In this document: one piece after another, positions 1 through 6,607 of the stretch
How positions within the stretch are numbered: position 1 is the stretch's first letter
Layout: each line of letters begins with the position of its first letter
From: an uncultured Caulobacteraceae bacterium
GTDB lineage: Bacteria > Pseudomonadota > Alphaproteobacteria > Caulobacterales > Caulobacteraceae
Direction: 5' to 3'
DNA length: 9,359 bases
NCBI GenBank assembly: GCA_937910255.1
Contig: CALEOQ010000156.1
Location: forward strand, 1 to 9,359
Notes under the pieces: model-generated
Databases searched by the model: none
What the model was told of the DNA's origin: nothing
The model's input: the letters and a program-made list of their open reading frames with translations, nothing else
Translations under genes and position numbers: made by a program

Positions 1-78
1 GGCAGTGTTGGTGGTGGCGTTGGGATTGTACAGGTGTGGGGGGGGGGGCGGGGGGAGGGGTGGGGGTGTTTTTTTTTT
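1..78. other. Low-complexity sequencing noise beyond the adapter
   Basis: This stretch is almost only G and T, with a G-run and a run of ten T at 69-78 directly abutting the outer end of the P5 adapter. Read on the minus strand it is an adapter end followed by poly-A and C/A noise. That is what an Illumina read gives when it runs past the end of the adapter-ligated molecule. It should not be treated as genome. Confidence 0.9.
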
Positions 79-136
79 AAGGGTACGGCGACAACCGAGA
101 TCTACACTCTGTCCCTACACGACGCTCTTCCGATCT
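79..136 (+). other. Illumina P5 / TruSeq universal adapter (artefact)
   Basis: By eye this aligns without gaps to the 58-nt TruSeq universal (P5) adapter, with 54 of 58 bases identical. The differences are at 81, 83, 93 and 111. It ends in the diagnostic GCTCTTCCGATCT, and genomic sequence starts at 137. A minus-strand reading through this stretch yields the peptide core RSEERRVG, a known contaminant signature of translated adapters. The contig end was assembled from untrimmed read-through reads. Confidence 0.97.
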
Positions 137-506
137 GAAATTCGCGAGAATCTCTAGGTCGTCCCCCTCCCTTGGCCCCAACCCGGCGCATCCTCCGCTG
201 TCGCGGCGATGCTTAAAGGGCTCTCGCAACCCCCCCGGCCCATCGGCCAATCCTAACCAGCACACCGACATCCATGAGGACTCTCCTCCTGGACGGACTC
301 GGGCGCCGCGCGGTCGGGGCTGGCAAGGCCTGAGCCTACCGCCACGCTGTATGGCGCCGGGCACTGAACGCCAGCTTACGGAAGAGGTTCCGAAGAAATC
401 CTCCGACGTGAGATTTTCTGGCGCCACGACCCGTAGCGAGGGGCGATGTTGCAGCCGCATGGCGAAATACGCAATCGGCTTCCCTTAGGAGTGGAGTCTT
501 TCGGGG
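137..506. other. 370-bp stretch with no supported gene
   Basis: This is the region downstream of the minus-strand antiporter, up to the adapter. It is less GC-rich than the coding regions and its reading frames do not look like protein. The one long minus-strand frame (about 77-460) is rich in R, S, C and W, matches no family I know, and runs into the adapter. No tRNA, rRNA or mobile element was recognised. It contains a possible folded RNA (352-426) and a weaker hairpin (453-480: five outer and three inner base pairs, no U-tract). Base accuracy may be poor near 137 because this is the low-quality end of the reads. Confidence 0.6.
352..426 (-). other. Candidate structured RNA with cUUCGg hairpin
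   Basis: On the minus strand, TGGCGCC (426 to 420) can pair with GGCGCCA (358 to 352) as a 7-bp closing stem. Inside it lies a hairpin at 379-405: seven base pairs (one G-U), a small internal loop, then three base pairs closed by a UUCG tetraloop on a C-G pair. It begins about 80 nt after the antiporter stop codon on the same strand, so it could be a 3' UTR element. No U-tract follows, so it is not a standard intrinsic terminator. Both outer arms contain the palindrome GGCGCC, which is common in GC-rich genomes, so chance pairing is possible. Confidence 0.25.
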
Positions 507-2279
507 TCACGCCTTGTCGTTTGCGCGACTGCGTCGGCGCCCGCCCAGGGCGTCCGGACGATTGAGTTCCTGGCGATATTCGTCCCGGCGCTCGTGGATC
601 GAGGCTATCACAAGGCCCATGGGCACGCCGATCTCCACCAGGACGGTCTCGGAGAGCTGCAGGCTGGCCTCGACGGTCTCGGGCACCGCATCGGTGGCGC
701 CCATCTCATAGAGTCGCTTGGCATGGCGCGCGTCCCGGGCGCGGGCGACGATCACCAGGTCGGGACGCAGTCGCCGCGCCACCGACACCACGCTCTCGGC
801 GCCCTCGGGATCATCCATGGTCACCACCAGGGCGCTGGCCTCTCCCAGGCCGCATCGGTTGAGGAACTCCGGCCGCGAGGCGTCGCCAAAGAAGCAGGGG
901 CGGCCCGTGCGCCTCGCCTGCTCCACCAGGCGCGAATCGCGCTCGGCCGAAACCCAGGCCGTGCCATGCCGGCTGAGCATGTCTCCGACCAGCTGACCCA
1001 CCCGCCCATAGCCGACGATGAGCACCGAGGGCGCCACGTCTCCGCCGCCGGGGGCCTCGTCGAGGGCCGGCGGCGGCTCGCGCCGGGCCAGACGCTGACC
1101 CAACCAGGCGAGCACCGGCACCAGGGCCATGGTCAGGGTGGCGGCCACCATGACGAGTTGACCGGTCTGGAGAGACACCACCCCCAGGCCTGTGGCCTGG
1201 TTGATGATGACGAAGGCGAACTCCCCGCCCGCCGCCAGGGGCAGGGCCACCTCGGCCGCCGCCAAGGGCGGCAGGCGGGTCAGTCGCGCCAGGGCGAAGA
1301 TCACCGCCCCCTTGGCCAGCAGCAGCCCCGTCGCCAACCCCAGGACCTCCAGCGGCCGCGCCGCCAGAAGCGAGAGGTTGAGCCCGATCCCCACGGACAG
1401 AAAGAAGAGACCGAGCAGCAGGCCCTTGAACGGCTCGATGGTCACCTCGACCTCGTGGCGGAACTCGGTTTCCGCCAGCAGCAGGCCCGCTACGAAGGCC
1501 CCCAGGGCCATGGACAGGCCGGTCAGCGCACTGACCAGCCCCGCCCCGATGACCACCAGCAGGCAGGCGGCCATGAACAGCTCTTCACTCTTGGCCCGCG
1601 CCACCGAGCGCAGGAGGGGCCGCAGCAGCAGCCGGCCGAACGCCACCAGGCCGATCATGCCCAGCATGGCCGGGGCGAAGGTCAGCAGCAGGCGGGGCGA
1701 AAGCTCCTCGCCGCCCCGGGCGCCGAGGACGGCCAGGGTGATCAGGATCGGCGCCACCGCCAGGTCCTGAAACAGCAGGATCGCGAAGGTCGCCCGCCCC
1801 GTGGTCGAATGGTGGCGGCGCTGCTCGATCAGCACCGGCATGACGATCGCGGTGGACGACAGGGCCAGCGCCGCGCCGATGGCTGCGGCCGGCGCCACAT
1901 CCATGCCCAACAGCATGGCCAGCCCCGTCAGCACGCCGAGGGTGACGCCCACCTGGGCGGCGCCCAGCCCGAAGACCAGCCGGCGCATGAGCCGCAGCCG
2001 CTCCCAGGACAGCTCCAACCCGATCATGAACAGCAGGAAGACGACCCCCAGCTCGGCGAGCTGGGCGATGTCCTCCGGATTGTCGACGGTGAAGTAGGAC
2101 ACCCAGGGGGCGAGATCCCCCAGCCGGCCAAGGCCAAAGGGACCCAGCGCCACCCCGGCCAGGATGAAGCCGAGGATCGGGCTGATCTTCCAGCGCCGGA
2201 AGAGCGGCACCACGACGCCGGCCGTGGCCAGGAACAAGACAATGTCCTTATAGCCGTCCGTCGCGCCGTGACCGTCCAT
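507..2279 (-). CDS. CPA2 family cation/proton antiporter, KefB/KefC-like
   Basis: Inner-membrane antiporter predicted to exchange K+ (or Na+) for H+. The 590 residues are close to E. coli KefB and KefC (about 600-620). Residues 10-400 form a hydrophobic multi-span exchanger domain. Family motifs are FQDLAVAPIL (170-179, with the conserved Asp 172), IEPFKGLLLGLFFLSVG (281-297) and GGEFAFVII (351-359). Residues 417-560 form a cytoplasmic TrkA-N (RCK) domain with the Rossmann motif GYGRVG (423-428) and FFGDAS (463-468). There is no TrkA-C domain, as in Kef proteins. I chose ATG at 2279 because the protein then begins just before the first membrane span and has GAGGGA at 2284-2289 upstream. An open frame continues back to 2438, but it adds 53 polar, low-quality residues. 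The gene is divergent from the acyl-CoA synthetase. A glutathione-gated role as in KefC is possible, but the substrate cannot be read from the sequence. No kefF/kefG-like ancillary gene is visible. Confidence 0.93.
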   Translation of the reverse strand: MDGHGATDGYKDIVLFLATAGVVVPLFRRWKISPILGFILAGVALGPFGLGRLGDLAPWVSYFTVDNPEDIAQLAELGVVFLLFMIGLELSWERLRLMRRLVFGLGAAQVGVTLGVLTGLAMLLGMDVAPAAAIGAALALSSTAIVMPVLIEQRRHHSTTGRATFAILLFQDLAVAPILITLAVLGARGGEELSPRLLLTFAPAMLGMIGLVAFGRLLLRPLLRSVARAKSEELFMAACLLVVIGAGLVSALTGLSMALGAFVAGLLLAETEFRHEVEVTIEPFKGLLLGLFFLSVGIGLNLSLLAARPLEVLGLATGLLLAKGAVIFALARLTRLPPLAAAEVALPLAAGGEFAFVIINQATGLGVVSLQTGQLVMVAATLTMALVPVLAWLGQRLARREPPPALDEAPGGGDVAPSVLIVGYGRVGQLVGDMLSRHGTAWVSAERDSRLVEQARRTGRPCFFGDASRPEFLNRCGLGEASALVVTMDDPEGAESVVSVARRLRPDLVIVARARDARHAKRLYEMGATDAVPETVEASLQLSETVLVEIGVPMGLVIASIHERRDEYRQELNRPDALGGRRRSRANDKA

Positions 2280-2356
2280 GCTGTCCCTCGTCCCGTTCGC
2301 GTTGAGTATGGCAGGCGCTGCGGCGCAGGCGAACCGTTCGGCGCCCCGGCCAGGCG

Positions 2357-2384
2357 CCTTTCCTGATCCAGGATCCTTTCCTGA
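2357..2384. repeat. Tandem 10-bp direct repeat CCTTTCCTGA, operator candidate
   Basis: CCTTTCCTGA occurs exactly at 2357-2366 and again at 2375-2384, 18 bp centre to centre. The 8-bp spacer overlaps the palindrome AGGATCCT (2370-2377). It lies 78 bp upstream of the plus-strand start codon and 78 bp upstream of the antiporter start, that is midway between the divergent genes. Exact repeats at a fixed phase in a divergent promoter suggest a bound regulator. This is inference, and no regulator gene is adjacent. Confidence 0.5.
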
Positions 2385-2449
2385 CAAAGGGCGGGCGGCG
2401 TTGACTTCGCGCAGGCCCGTCCTCTTTATGCGCCACATATTTTGAGAAT

Positions 2450-2455
2450 GGAGGA
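2450..2455 (+). promoter_or_regulatory. Ribosome binding site of the acyl-CoA synthetase
   Basis: GGAGGA sits 6 nt before the ATG at 2462. It is a near-perfect Shine-Dalgarno sequence and fixes this start. Confidence 0.85.
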
Positions 2456-2461
2456 CGCCCT

Positions 2462-4096
2462 ATGGAGGTTTGGAATTACGCCAACCTGTGGGAATCGGTC
2501 GCGCGCGCCACGCCGGACCGCCCAGCCCTGATCCACGGTGAAAAGGTTTTCGCCTGGAAGGACTTCGACGCCCGCGCCAACGCCCTTGGCCGGCGCATGG
2601 TCGAAAAGGGGCTGACCCATCAGTCCAAGGTCGCCGCCTATCTCTATAACGGCCCGGAATACATCGAGACCTACTACGCCGCCTTCAAGGCCGGCCTGGT
2701 CCCGTTCAACACCAACTATCGCTACAGCGGCGACGAGCTGGTCTATCTGTTCGACAACGCCGACGCCGAGGCCGTGGTGTTCCACGCCTCCTTCGCCGAG
2801 ACCGCCGCGTCGGTCCGCGCCCGCCTGCCCAAGGTCAAGGTCTGGATCGCCGTCGCCGAAGACGGCTTCCCGGTCCCTGACTGGGCCGAGGACTATGACG
2901 CCATCGTCGCTGGCGACGGGGCGCGCTTCGAGGCGCCCTGGGGTCGCTCAGCCGACGACCTGCTCTTTATGTATACGGGCGGCACCACGGGCATGCCCAA
3001 GGGCGTGATGTGGCGCCAGGAGGACCTGTTCAAGGGTCTCGGCGGCGGGGCCAACCTGTTGCTCGGCCTGCCGCCGCTGGAGACCGTCGAGGAAGCCGGC
3101 GATCGCGCCAAGGCCAATGCGGCGTCTGCCGAACCCCAGGCGATCACCATTCCGGTCGCGCCCCTGATGCACGCCACCGGCCAGTTCATCTCCTTTGGCC
3201 AGCTGATCAGCGGCGGCGCCATCGCCACTCTTCCCTCGCGCAAGTTCGATCCGGCCGTGCTGTTCGACGAGGTCGAGCGCCTGGGGGTCAGCGGCCTGAT
3301 CATTGTCGGCCTCGCCTTCGCCGCCCCGATGCTGGAATGCCTGGAGGCCAATCCCGGCCGCTGGACCATGCCCAGCCTCAAGCGGATCGTCTCCTCGGGC
3401 ACCATGTGGTCGGCGGAGAACAAGCAGGGCCTGCTCAAGCACCTGCCCAACATCATGCTGATGGACAGCCTCGGCTCGTCCGAAGCCCTCGGCCTGGCCT
3501 CCTCGGCCTCGGGCGGCGGCGTTTCGGCGGCCACGGCCAAGTTCGCCACCGGCCCCAACGCCGCAGTCTTCACCGAGGACGGCCGCCGAGTGGCGCCGGG
3601 TTCGGGCGAGCGCGGCCTGGTGGCCGTGGGCGGCCACACGCCGCTCGGCTACTACAAGGACGAGGAAAAGTCGGCCAAGACCTTCCGCACCTTCGAAGGC
3701 CAGCGCTGGTCGGTGCCGGGCGACTGGGCCACGGTCGAGGCCGACGGGGCCATCACCCTGCTCGGCCGCGGCAGCCAGGTGATCAATACCGGCGGCGAGA
3801 AGGTCTTCCCCGAAGAGGTGGAAGAATCCCTCAAGCGCTTCCCCGGCGTGCGCGACGCCGCCGTGGTCGGCCTGCCCGATCCGCGGTTCGGCGAGCGGAT
3901 CTGCGCGGTGGTCGATGTGGCGAGCGGCGACGAGCCCTCCCTCGCCGACCTGCAGGCCCACGTGAAGGCCAACCTGGCCGATTACAAGGTTCCGCGGGAT
4001 CTGGTCTTCGCCCCTGTGGTCCGCGCGCCCAACGGCAAGCTCGACTACAAGCTGGTGCGCGCCCAGGCTCAGGAGGCGCTCGGCGCCAAGGCCTAA
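2462..4096 (+). CDS. Acyl-CoA synthetase (AMP-forming), FadD19/FadD3-like
   Basis: Adenylate-forming ligase that activates a carboxylic acid with ATP and joins it to coenzyme A. The 544 residues cover the complete family. The phosphate-binding loop is YTGGTTGMPKG (171-181), followed by PLMHATGQ (234-241). The A5 motif is DSLGSSEALG (335-344). The A7/A8 region runs from PGDW (419-422) through GRGSQVINTGGEKVFPEEVE (435-454). C-terminal PNGKLDYK (523-530) carries the likely catalytic lysine, K526. The phrase TGGTTGMPKGVMWRQEDLF resembles actinobacterial FadD19-type enzymes acting on steroid side chains or other bulky acyl groups, but the substrate cannot be told from sequence and a general fatty acyl-CoA ligase is equally possible. 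The start is supported by GGAGGA 6 nt upstream. The gene is divergent from the antiporter and followed after 80 bp by the M13 peptidase, with no obvious functional link to either. Confidence 0.93.
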   Translation: MEVWNYANLWESVARATPDRPALIHGEKVFAWKDFDARANALGRRMVEKGLTHQSKVAAYLYNGPEYIETYYAAFKAGLVPFNTNYRYSGDELVYLFDNADAEAVVFHASFAETAASVRARLPKVKVWIAVAEDGFPVPDWAEDYDAIVAGDGARFEAPWGRSADDLLFMYTGGTTGMPKGVMWRQEDLFKGLGGGANLLLGLPPLETVEEAGDRAKANAASAEPQAITIPVAPLMHATGQFISFGQLISGGAIATLPSRKFDPAVLFDEVERLGVSGLIIVGLAFAAPMLECLEANPGRWTMPSLKRIVSSGTMWSAENKQGLLKHLPNIMLMDSLGSSEALGLASSASGGGVSAATAKFATGPNAAVFTEDGRRVAPGSGERGLVAVGGHTPLGYYKDEEKSAKTFRTFEGQRWSVPGDWATVEADGAITLLGRGSQVINTGGEKVFPEEVEESLKRFPGVRDAAVVGLPDPRFGERICAVVDVASGDEPSLADLQAHVKANLADYKVPRDLVFAPVVRAPNGKLDYKLVRAQAQEALGAKA

Positions 4097-4109
4097 CGAA
4101 AATGTAATG

Positions 4110-4165
4110 AGCCTCCTGGGGTCTGGGCGGGGCATGGTTCGCCCATCCCAGACCCCAAAGAGGCT
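4110..4165 (+). promoter_or_regulatory. Large hairpin covering the Shine-Dalgarno of the M13 peptidase
   Basis: AGCCTC (4110-4115) pairs with GAGGCT (4160-4165). After a small internal loop, GGGGTCTGGG (4118-4127) pairs perfectly with CCCAGACCCC (4147-4156). GGGC (4130-4133) can pair with GCCC (4141-4144) at the tip, giving up to 20 base pairs in all. The only purine-rich Shine-Dalgarno-like sequence before the ATG at 4177 is AGAGG (4159-4163), mostly inside the 3' outer arm. Without a U-tract (GATATTTCC follows) it is a poor intrinsic terminator. It may limit translation of the peptidase, shield the 3' end of the upstream mRNA, or attenuate read-through between the two genes. Confidence 0.7.
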
Positions 4166-4176
4166 GATATTTCCAC

Positions 4177-6273
4177 ATGAAGACCCTCTGGTTCGGCGCC
4201 GCTGCGGCGGCCGCCCTCCTCGGCGCTACGGCGCCAGCTTCCGCGTCCGACCTCCGTCCCCTCCACATCTTCAGCGCTGCGCCCGCCGCCGAGGCCGGCG
4301 GCGCCGTCGATGTCTCCCAGGCCCAGCGCATGGGCCCCTGGGGCTTTGACCGCAGCGGCATGAGCGCCGGCGTGGGCCCAGGCGAGGACTTCTTCAACCA
4401 CGTCAACGGCGACTATGTGGACGCTCTGGTCATTCCTTCGGACCGGTCGCGCTACGGCACCTTCGACGCCCTGAACGAACTGTCGGTCAACCGCATGCGC
4501 GCCGTGCTGGACGCCTCGGCGGCCGGCGGCTCGGCCAGCGGCGACGAGGCCCTGATCGGGACCTTCTATAAGAGCTTCATGGACAAGGCCGCGGTGGACG
4601 CCAAGGGGGCCGCGCCGCTCACGGACGACCTGGCGAAGATCCGCGCTGCGACCTCAAAGGAAGACCTGGCCCGCCTGATGGGCGAGACCATGAAGGGCTT
4701 CGGCGGTTCGGTCTTCAGCGCCTATGTCTATGACGACGCCAAGAACCCGGAGCGCTACACGGTCTATCTGGGCCAGGCCGGCATCGGCATGCCCGACCGC
4801 GACTATTACCTGACCGAGAACTTCGCCCCGCAGAAGGCGCAGTACGAGGCCTATGTGGCGGAACTCCTGACCCTGGCCGGCTGGCCCGAGCCCGAGGCCA
4901 ACGCCAAGGCCATCGTCGAGATGGAGACCAAGATCGCCGAGGTCTCCTGGACCCGGGCCGAGCGCCGGGACGACGACAAGACCTATAATCCCTACACCCT
5001 GGCCGAACTGAAGGCCTACGCGCCGGACTTCCCCTGGGACGCCTTCATCGAAGGCGCCGACCTGACGGCGGCCGAGCGGGTCGTCGCCTCCGAAAACACC
5101 GCCTTCCCGAAGATCGCCAAGATCTTCGCCGAGACCCCGGTCGAGGTTCAGAAGGCCTGGGCGGCCTACACCCTGACCGATCAGGCGGCGCCCTATCTGG
5201 CCGAGCCCTTCGTGGCGGCCTATCACGGCTTCCGCGAAAAGACCCTGTCGGGTCAGCCGGAGCAGAAGCCCCGCTGGAAGCGTGGGGTGAGCACGGTCGA
5301 CACCTATGCCGGCGAAACCCTCGGCAAGCTCTATGTGGCCGAGTATTTCCCGCCCGAGAGCAAGGCCAAGATGGAAGCCCTGGTGGCCGACATCAAGACG
5401 GCCATGGAGGCCCGCATCAAGGGCCTGACCTGGATGGGCGACGACACCAAGGCCAAGGCCCTGGAGAAACTGTCCAAGTTCACGGTGAAGATCGGCTATC
5501 CCGAGGAATGGCGCGACTATTCGGGCCTGACCATCGAGGCCGACGACCTCTATGGCAATGTGGAGCGGGCCGCAGCCTTTGAATGGGCCTATCGGGTCGA
5601 CCGCCTGGACGAGCCGGTGGACGACAAGGAATGGGGCATGACGCCCCCCACCGTGAACGCCTATTACAGCCCGACCAAGAACCAGATCGTGTTCCCGGCC
5701 GCCATCCTGCAGCCGCCCTTCTTCGATCCCGACGCCGATCCGGCCATCAACTATGGCGGCATTGGCGGGGTGATCGGCCACGAAATCACCCACGGCTTCG
5801 ACGACCAGGGCCGCAAGTCCGATGGCGACGGCAAGCTGACCGACTGGTGGACGGCCGAGGACGCCGCCAAGTTCGACGCCCAGGCCAAGAAACTGGGCGC
5901 CCAGTACTCGGCCATCGAGCCCCTGCCGGGCTCGCCGATCAATGGCGACCTGACCATGGGCGAGAACATCGCCGACCTCGGCGGCCTGCTGTTGGGCCTC
6001 GACGCCTATCACCTGTCCCTGGACGGAAAGCCGGCCCCGGTGATCGACGGCTTCACCGGCGACCAGCGGGTCTTCCTCGGCTGGGCGCAGGTGTGGCGGG
6101 GCAAGTACCGCGAGGACGCCCTGAAGCGTCAGCTGGTCTCCGACCCCCACGCGCCGCCGCATTATCGGGTCAATGTGCCGGTGGCCAATATCGACGCCTG
6201 GTACGACGCCTTTGACGTGACGCCCGAGGACGCCATGCACGTGGCGCCGGCGGACCGCGTCCGCATCTGGTGA
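4177..6273 (+). CDS. Secreted M13 (neprilysin-like) zinc metallopeptidase
   Basis: Periplasmic or exported endopeptidase of the neprilysin/PepO family, cleaving peptides next to hydrophobic residues. The 698 residues match the usual length. It starts with a signal peptide: MK, an Ala/Leu-rich core, and a type I cleavage site near ASA-S at 21-24. The M13 N-terminal domain (about 70-450) is followed by the catalytic domain: substrate-binding VNAYY (493-497), zinc motif HEITH (535-539; ligands H535 and H539, general base E536), and GENIADLGG (595-603; third ligand E596, with D600 supporting). PHYRVN (661-666) and the terminal RIW match the conserved C-terminal end of the family. All catalytic residues are present. 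There is no lipobox, so it should be soluble. The ATG at 4177 is chosen because it gives the signal peptide; no good free Shine-Dalgarno precedes it, since AGAGG is 13 nt away and within a hairpin. A strong terminator follows at 6284. Confidence 0.95.
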   Translation: MKTLWFGAAAAAALLGATAPASASDLRPLHIFSAAPAAEAGGAVDVSQAQRMGPWGFDRSGMSAGVGPGEDFFNHVNGDYVDALVIPSDRSRYGTFDALNELSVNRMRAVLDASAAGGSASGDEALIGTFYKSFMDKAAVDAKGAAPLTDDLAKIRAATSKEDLARLMGETMKGFGGSVFSAYVYDDAKNPERYTVYLGQAGIGMPDRDYYLTENFAPQKAQYEAYVAELLTLAGWPEPEANAKAIVEMETKIAEVSWTRAERRDDDKTYNPYTLAELKAYAPDFPWDAFIEGADLTAAERVVASENTAFPKIAKIFAETPVEVQKAWAAYTLTDQAAPYLAEPFVAAYHGFREKTLSGQPEQKPRWKRGVSTVDTYAGETLGKLYVAEYFPPESKAKMEALVADIKTAMEARIKGLTWMGDDTKAKALEKLSKFTVKIGYPEEWRDYSGLTIEADDLYGNVERAAAFEWAYRVDRLDEPVDDKEWGMTPPTVNAYYSPTKNQIVFPAAILQPPFFDPDADPAINYGGIGGVIGHEITHGFDDQGRKSDGDGKLTDWWTAEDAAKFDAQAKKLGAQYSAIEPLPGSPINGDLTMGENIADLGGLLLGLDAYHLSLDGKPAPVIDGFTGDQRVFLGWAQVWRGKYREDALKRQLVSDPHAPPHYRVNVPVANIDAWYDAFDVTPEDAMHVAPADRVRIW

Positions 6274-6283
6274 ATGACGACGC

Positions 6284-6315
6284 CGGGGCGGGCCACACCG
6301 GCTCGCCCCGTTTTT
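6284..6315 (+). terminator. Intrinsic terminator of the M13 peptidase
   Basis: CGGGGCGGGCC (6284-6294) pairs with GGCTCGCCCCG (6300-6310) as an 11-bp stem with one G-U pair and a five-base loop, followed at once by TTTTT (6311-6315). The stem begins 11 nt after the peptidase stop. This is a textbook rho-independent terminator. Confidence 0.92.
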
Positions 6316-6345
6316 ATCTCTAGCGTCAATTTTTGGGTTTCGACC

Positions 6346-6396
6346 AAAAAGAAATGGCCCGTTGCGGGGGATAATCGCAACGGGCCTGTTCTTATT
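6346..6396. terminator. Bidirectional terminator between peptidase and his operon
   Basis: GGCCCGTTGCG (6356-6366) and CGCAACGGGCC (6376-6386) form a perfect 11-bp stem with a nine-base loop. On the plus strand TGTTCTTATT follows (weak U-rich tail). On the minus strand the tail is ATTTCTTTTTGG, a better U-tract. It can back up the peptidase terminator and also end the hisSZG transcript, although it lies about 220 nt beyond the hisG stop. Confidence 0.8.
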
Positions 6397-6420
6397 GTGA
6401 GCTGCCGCTCATTTTAGAAG

Positions 6421-6442
6421 GGCGTTTCCTCCCCGAAACGCC
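6421..6442. other. 8-bp perfect hairpin in the convergent intergenic region
   Basis: GGCGTTTC (6421-6428) pairs with GAAACGCC (6435-6442) around loop CTCCCC. No U-tract follows on either strand, so it is not an intrinsic terminator by itself. On the minus strand it lies in the hisG 3' UTR, where it could protect the transcript end. Confidence 0.5.
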
Positions 6443-6607
6443 GGAGACTTCAGGACTTAAGTCGCCGTCTTGTCTCTCGCCAGGTGAGAAAACGGCAATT
6501 TCGGGTCCAAGTCAATGAACCAAATCGGCGGATGAGCGGAATTTCCCCTCAGATTTCCGAGATTTCGCTCAAACGCGCTCACAATCCCGATATTTCTGAC
6601 TCATCTG

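Larger units (their letters stand above)
2280..2461. promoter_or_regulatory. Divergent promoter region between antiporter and acyl-CoA synthetase
   Basis: This 182-bp gap separates two divergent starts and must hold promoters for both. A TTGACT (2401-2406), followed 18 bp later by TTTATG (2425-2430), is a weak -35/-10 candidate for the plus-strand gene; the -10 match is poor. AT-rich CATATTTT (2437-2444) lies just before the ribosome binding site. I see no clear promoter for the antiporter. The tandem 10-bp repeat at 2357-2384 is the most regulator-like element here. Confidence 0.55.
6274..6607. other. 334-bp convergent intergenic region rich in hairpins
   Basis: This lies between the stops of the plus-strand peptidase and minus-strand hisG, so it needs no promoter. 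It is clearly more AT-rich than its neighbours and I found no credible reading frame. It carries an intrinsic terminator (6284-6315), a small A/T hairpin (TTTTTGG 6330-6336 with CCAAAAA 6344-6350), a bidirectional terminator (6346-6396) and a fourth hairpin (6421-6442). The last part (6443-6607) shows no strong structure beyond short repeats such as GAAATCT twice on the minus strand (about 6556-6574). Confidence 0.7.

Noticed and set aside
77..460. Minus-strand open frame of 127 codons
   Set aside because: Its C-terminus is translated adapter, its composition is not protein-like, and it matches no family I know.
453..480. Hairpin beginning AGCCG, reminiscent of group II intron domain V
   Set aside because: The stem is only five plus three base pairs, the loop is not GNRA, and no reverse transcriptase or domain VI follows.
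594..2366. 590-codon open frame on the plus strand opposite the antiporter
   Set aside because: Antisense shadow in GC-rich DNA: the translation is His/Gln/Arg/Gly-rich low complexity, while the minus strand encodes a clear membrane antiporter.
2280..2438. N-terminal extension of the antiporter to an ATG at 2438
   Set aside because: It adds 53 residues of non-membrane, non-conserved sequence and would run through the direct repeat. The ATG at 2279 has an SD-like GAGGGA and begins next to the first membrane span.
2948..4135. 395-codon minus-strand open frame opposite the acyl-CoA synthetase
   Set aside because: Same antisense effect, with no recognisable motif.
4110..4165. Hairpin before the peptidase as an ordinary intrinsic terminator
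   Set aside because: No U-tract follows on the plus strand, and it lies only 11 nt before the next start codon. Partial attenuation is still possible.
4654..6240. 528-codon minus-strand open frame opposite the M13 peptidase
   Set aside because: Its Gly/Val/Leu-rich repetitive translation has no domain, and the plus strand has all the M13 catalytic motifs.
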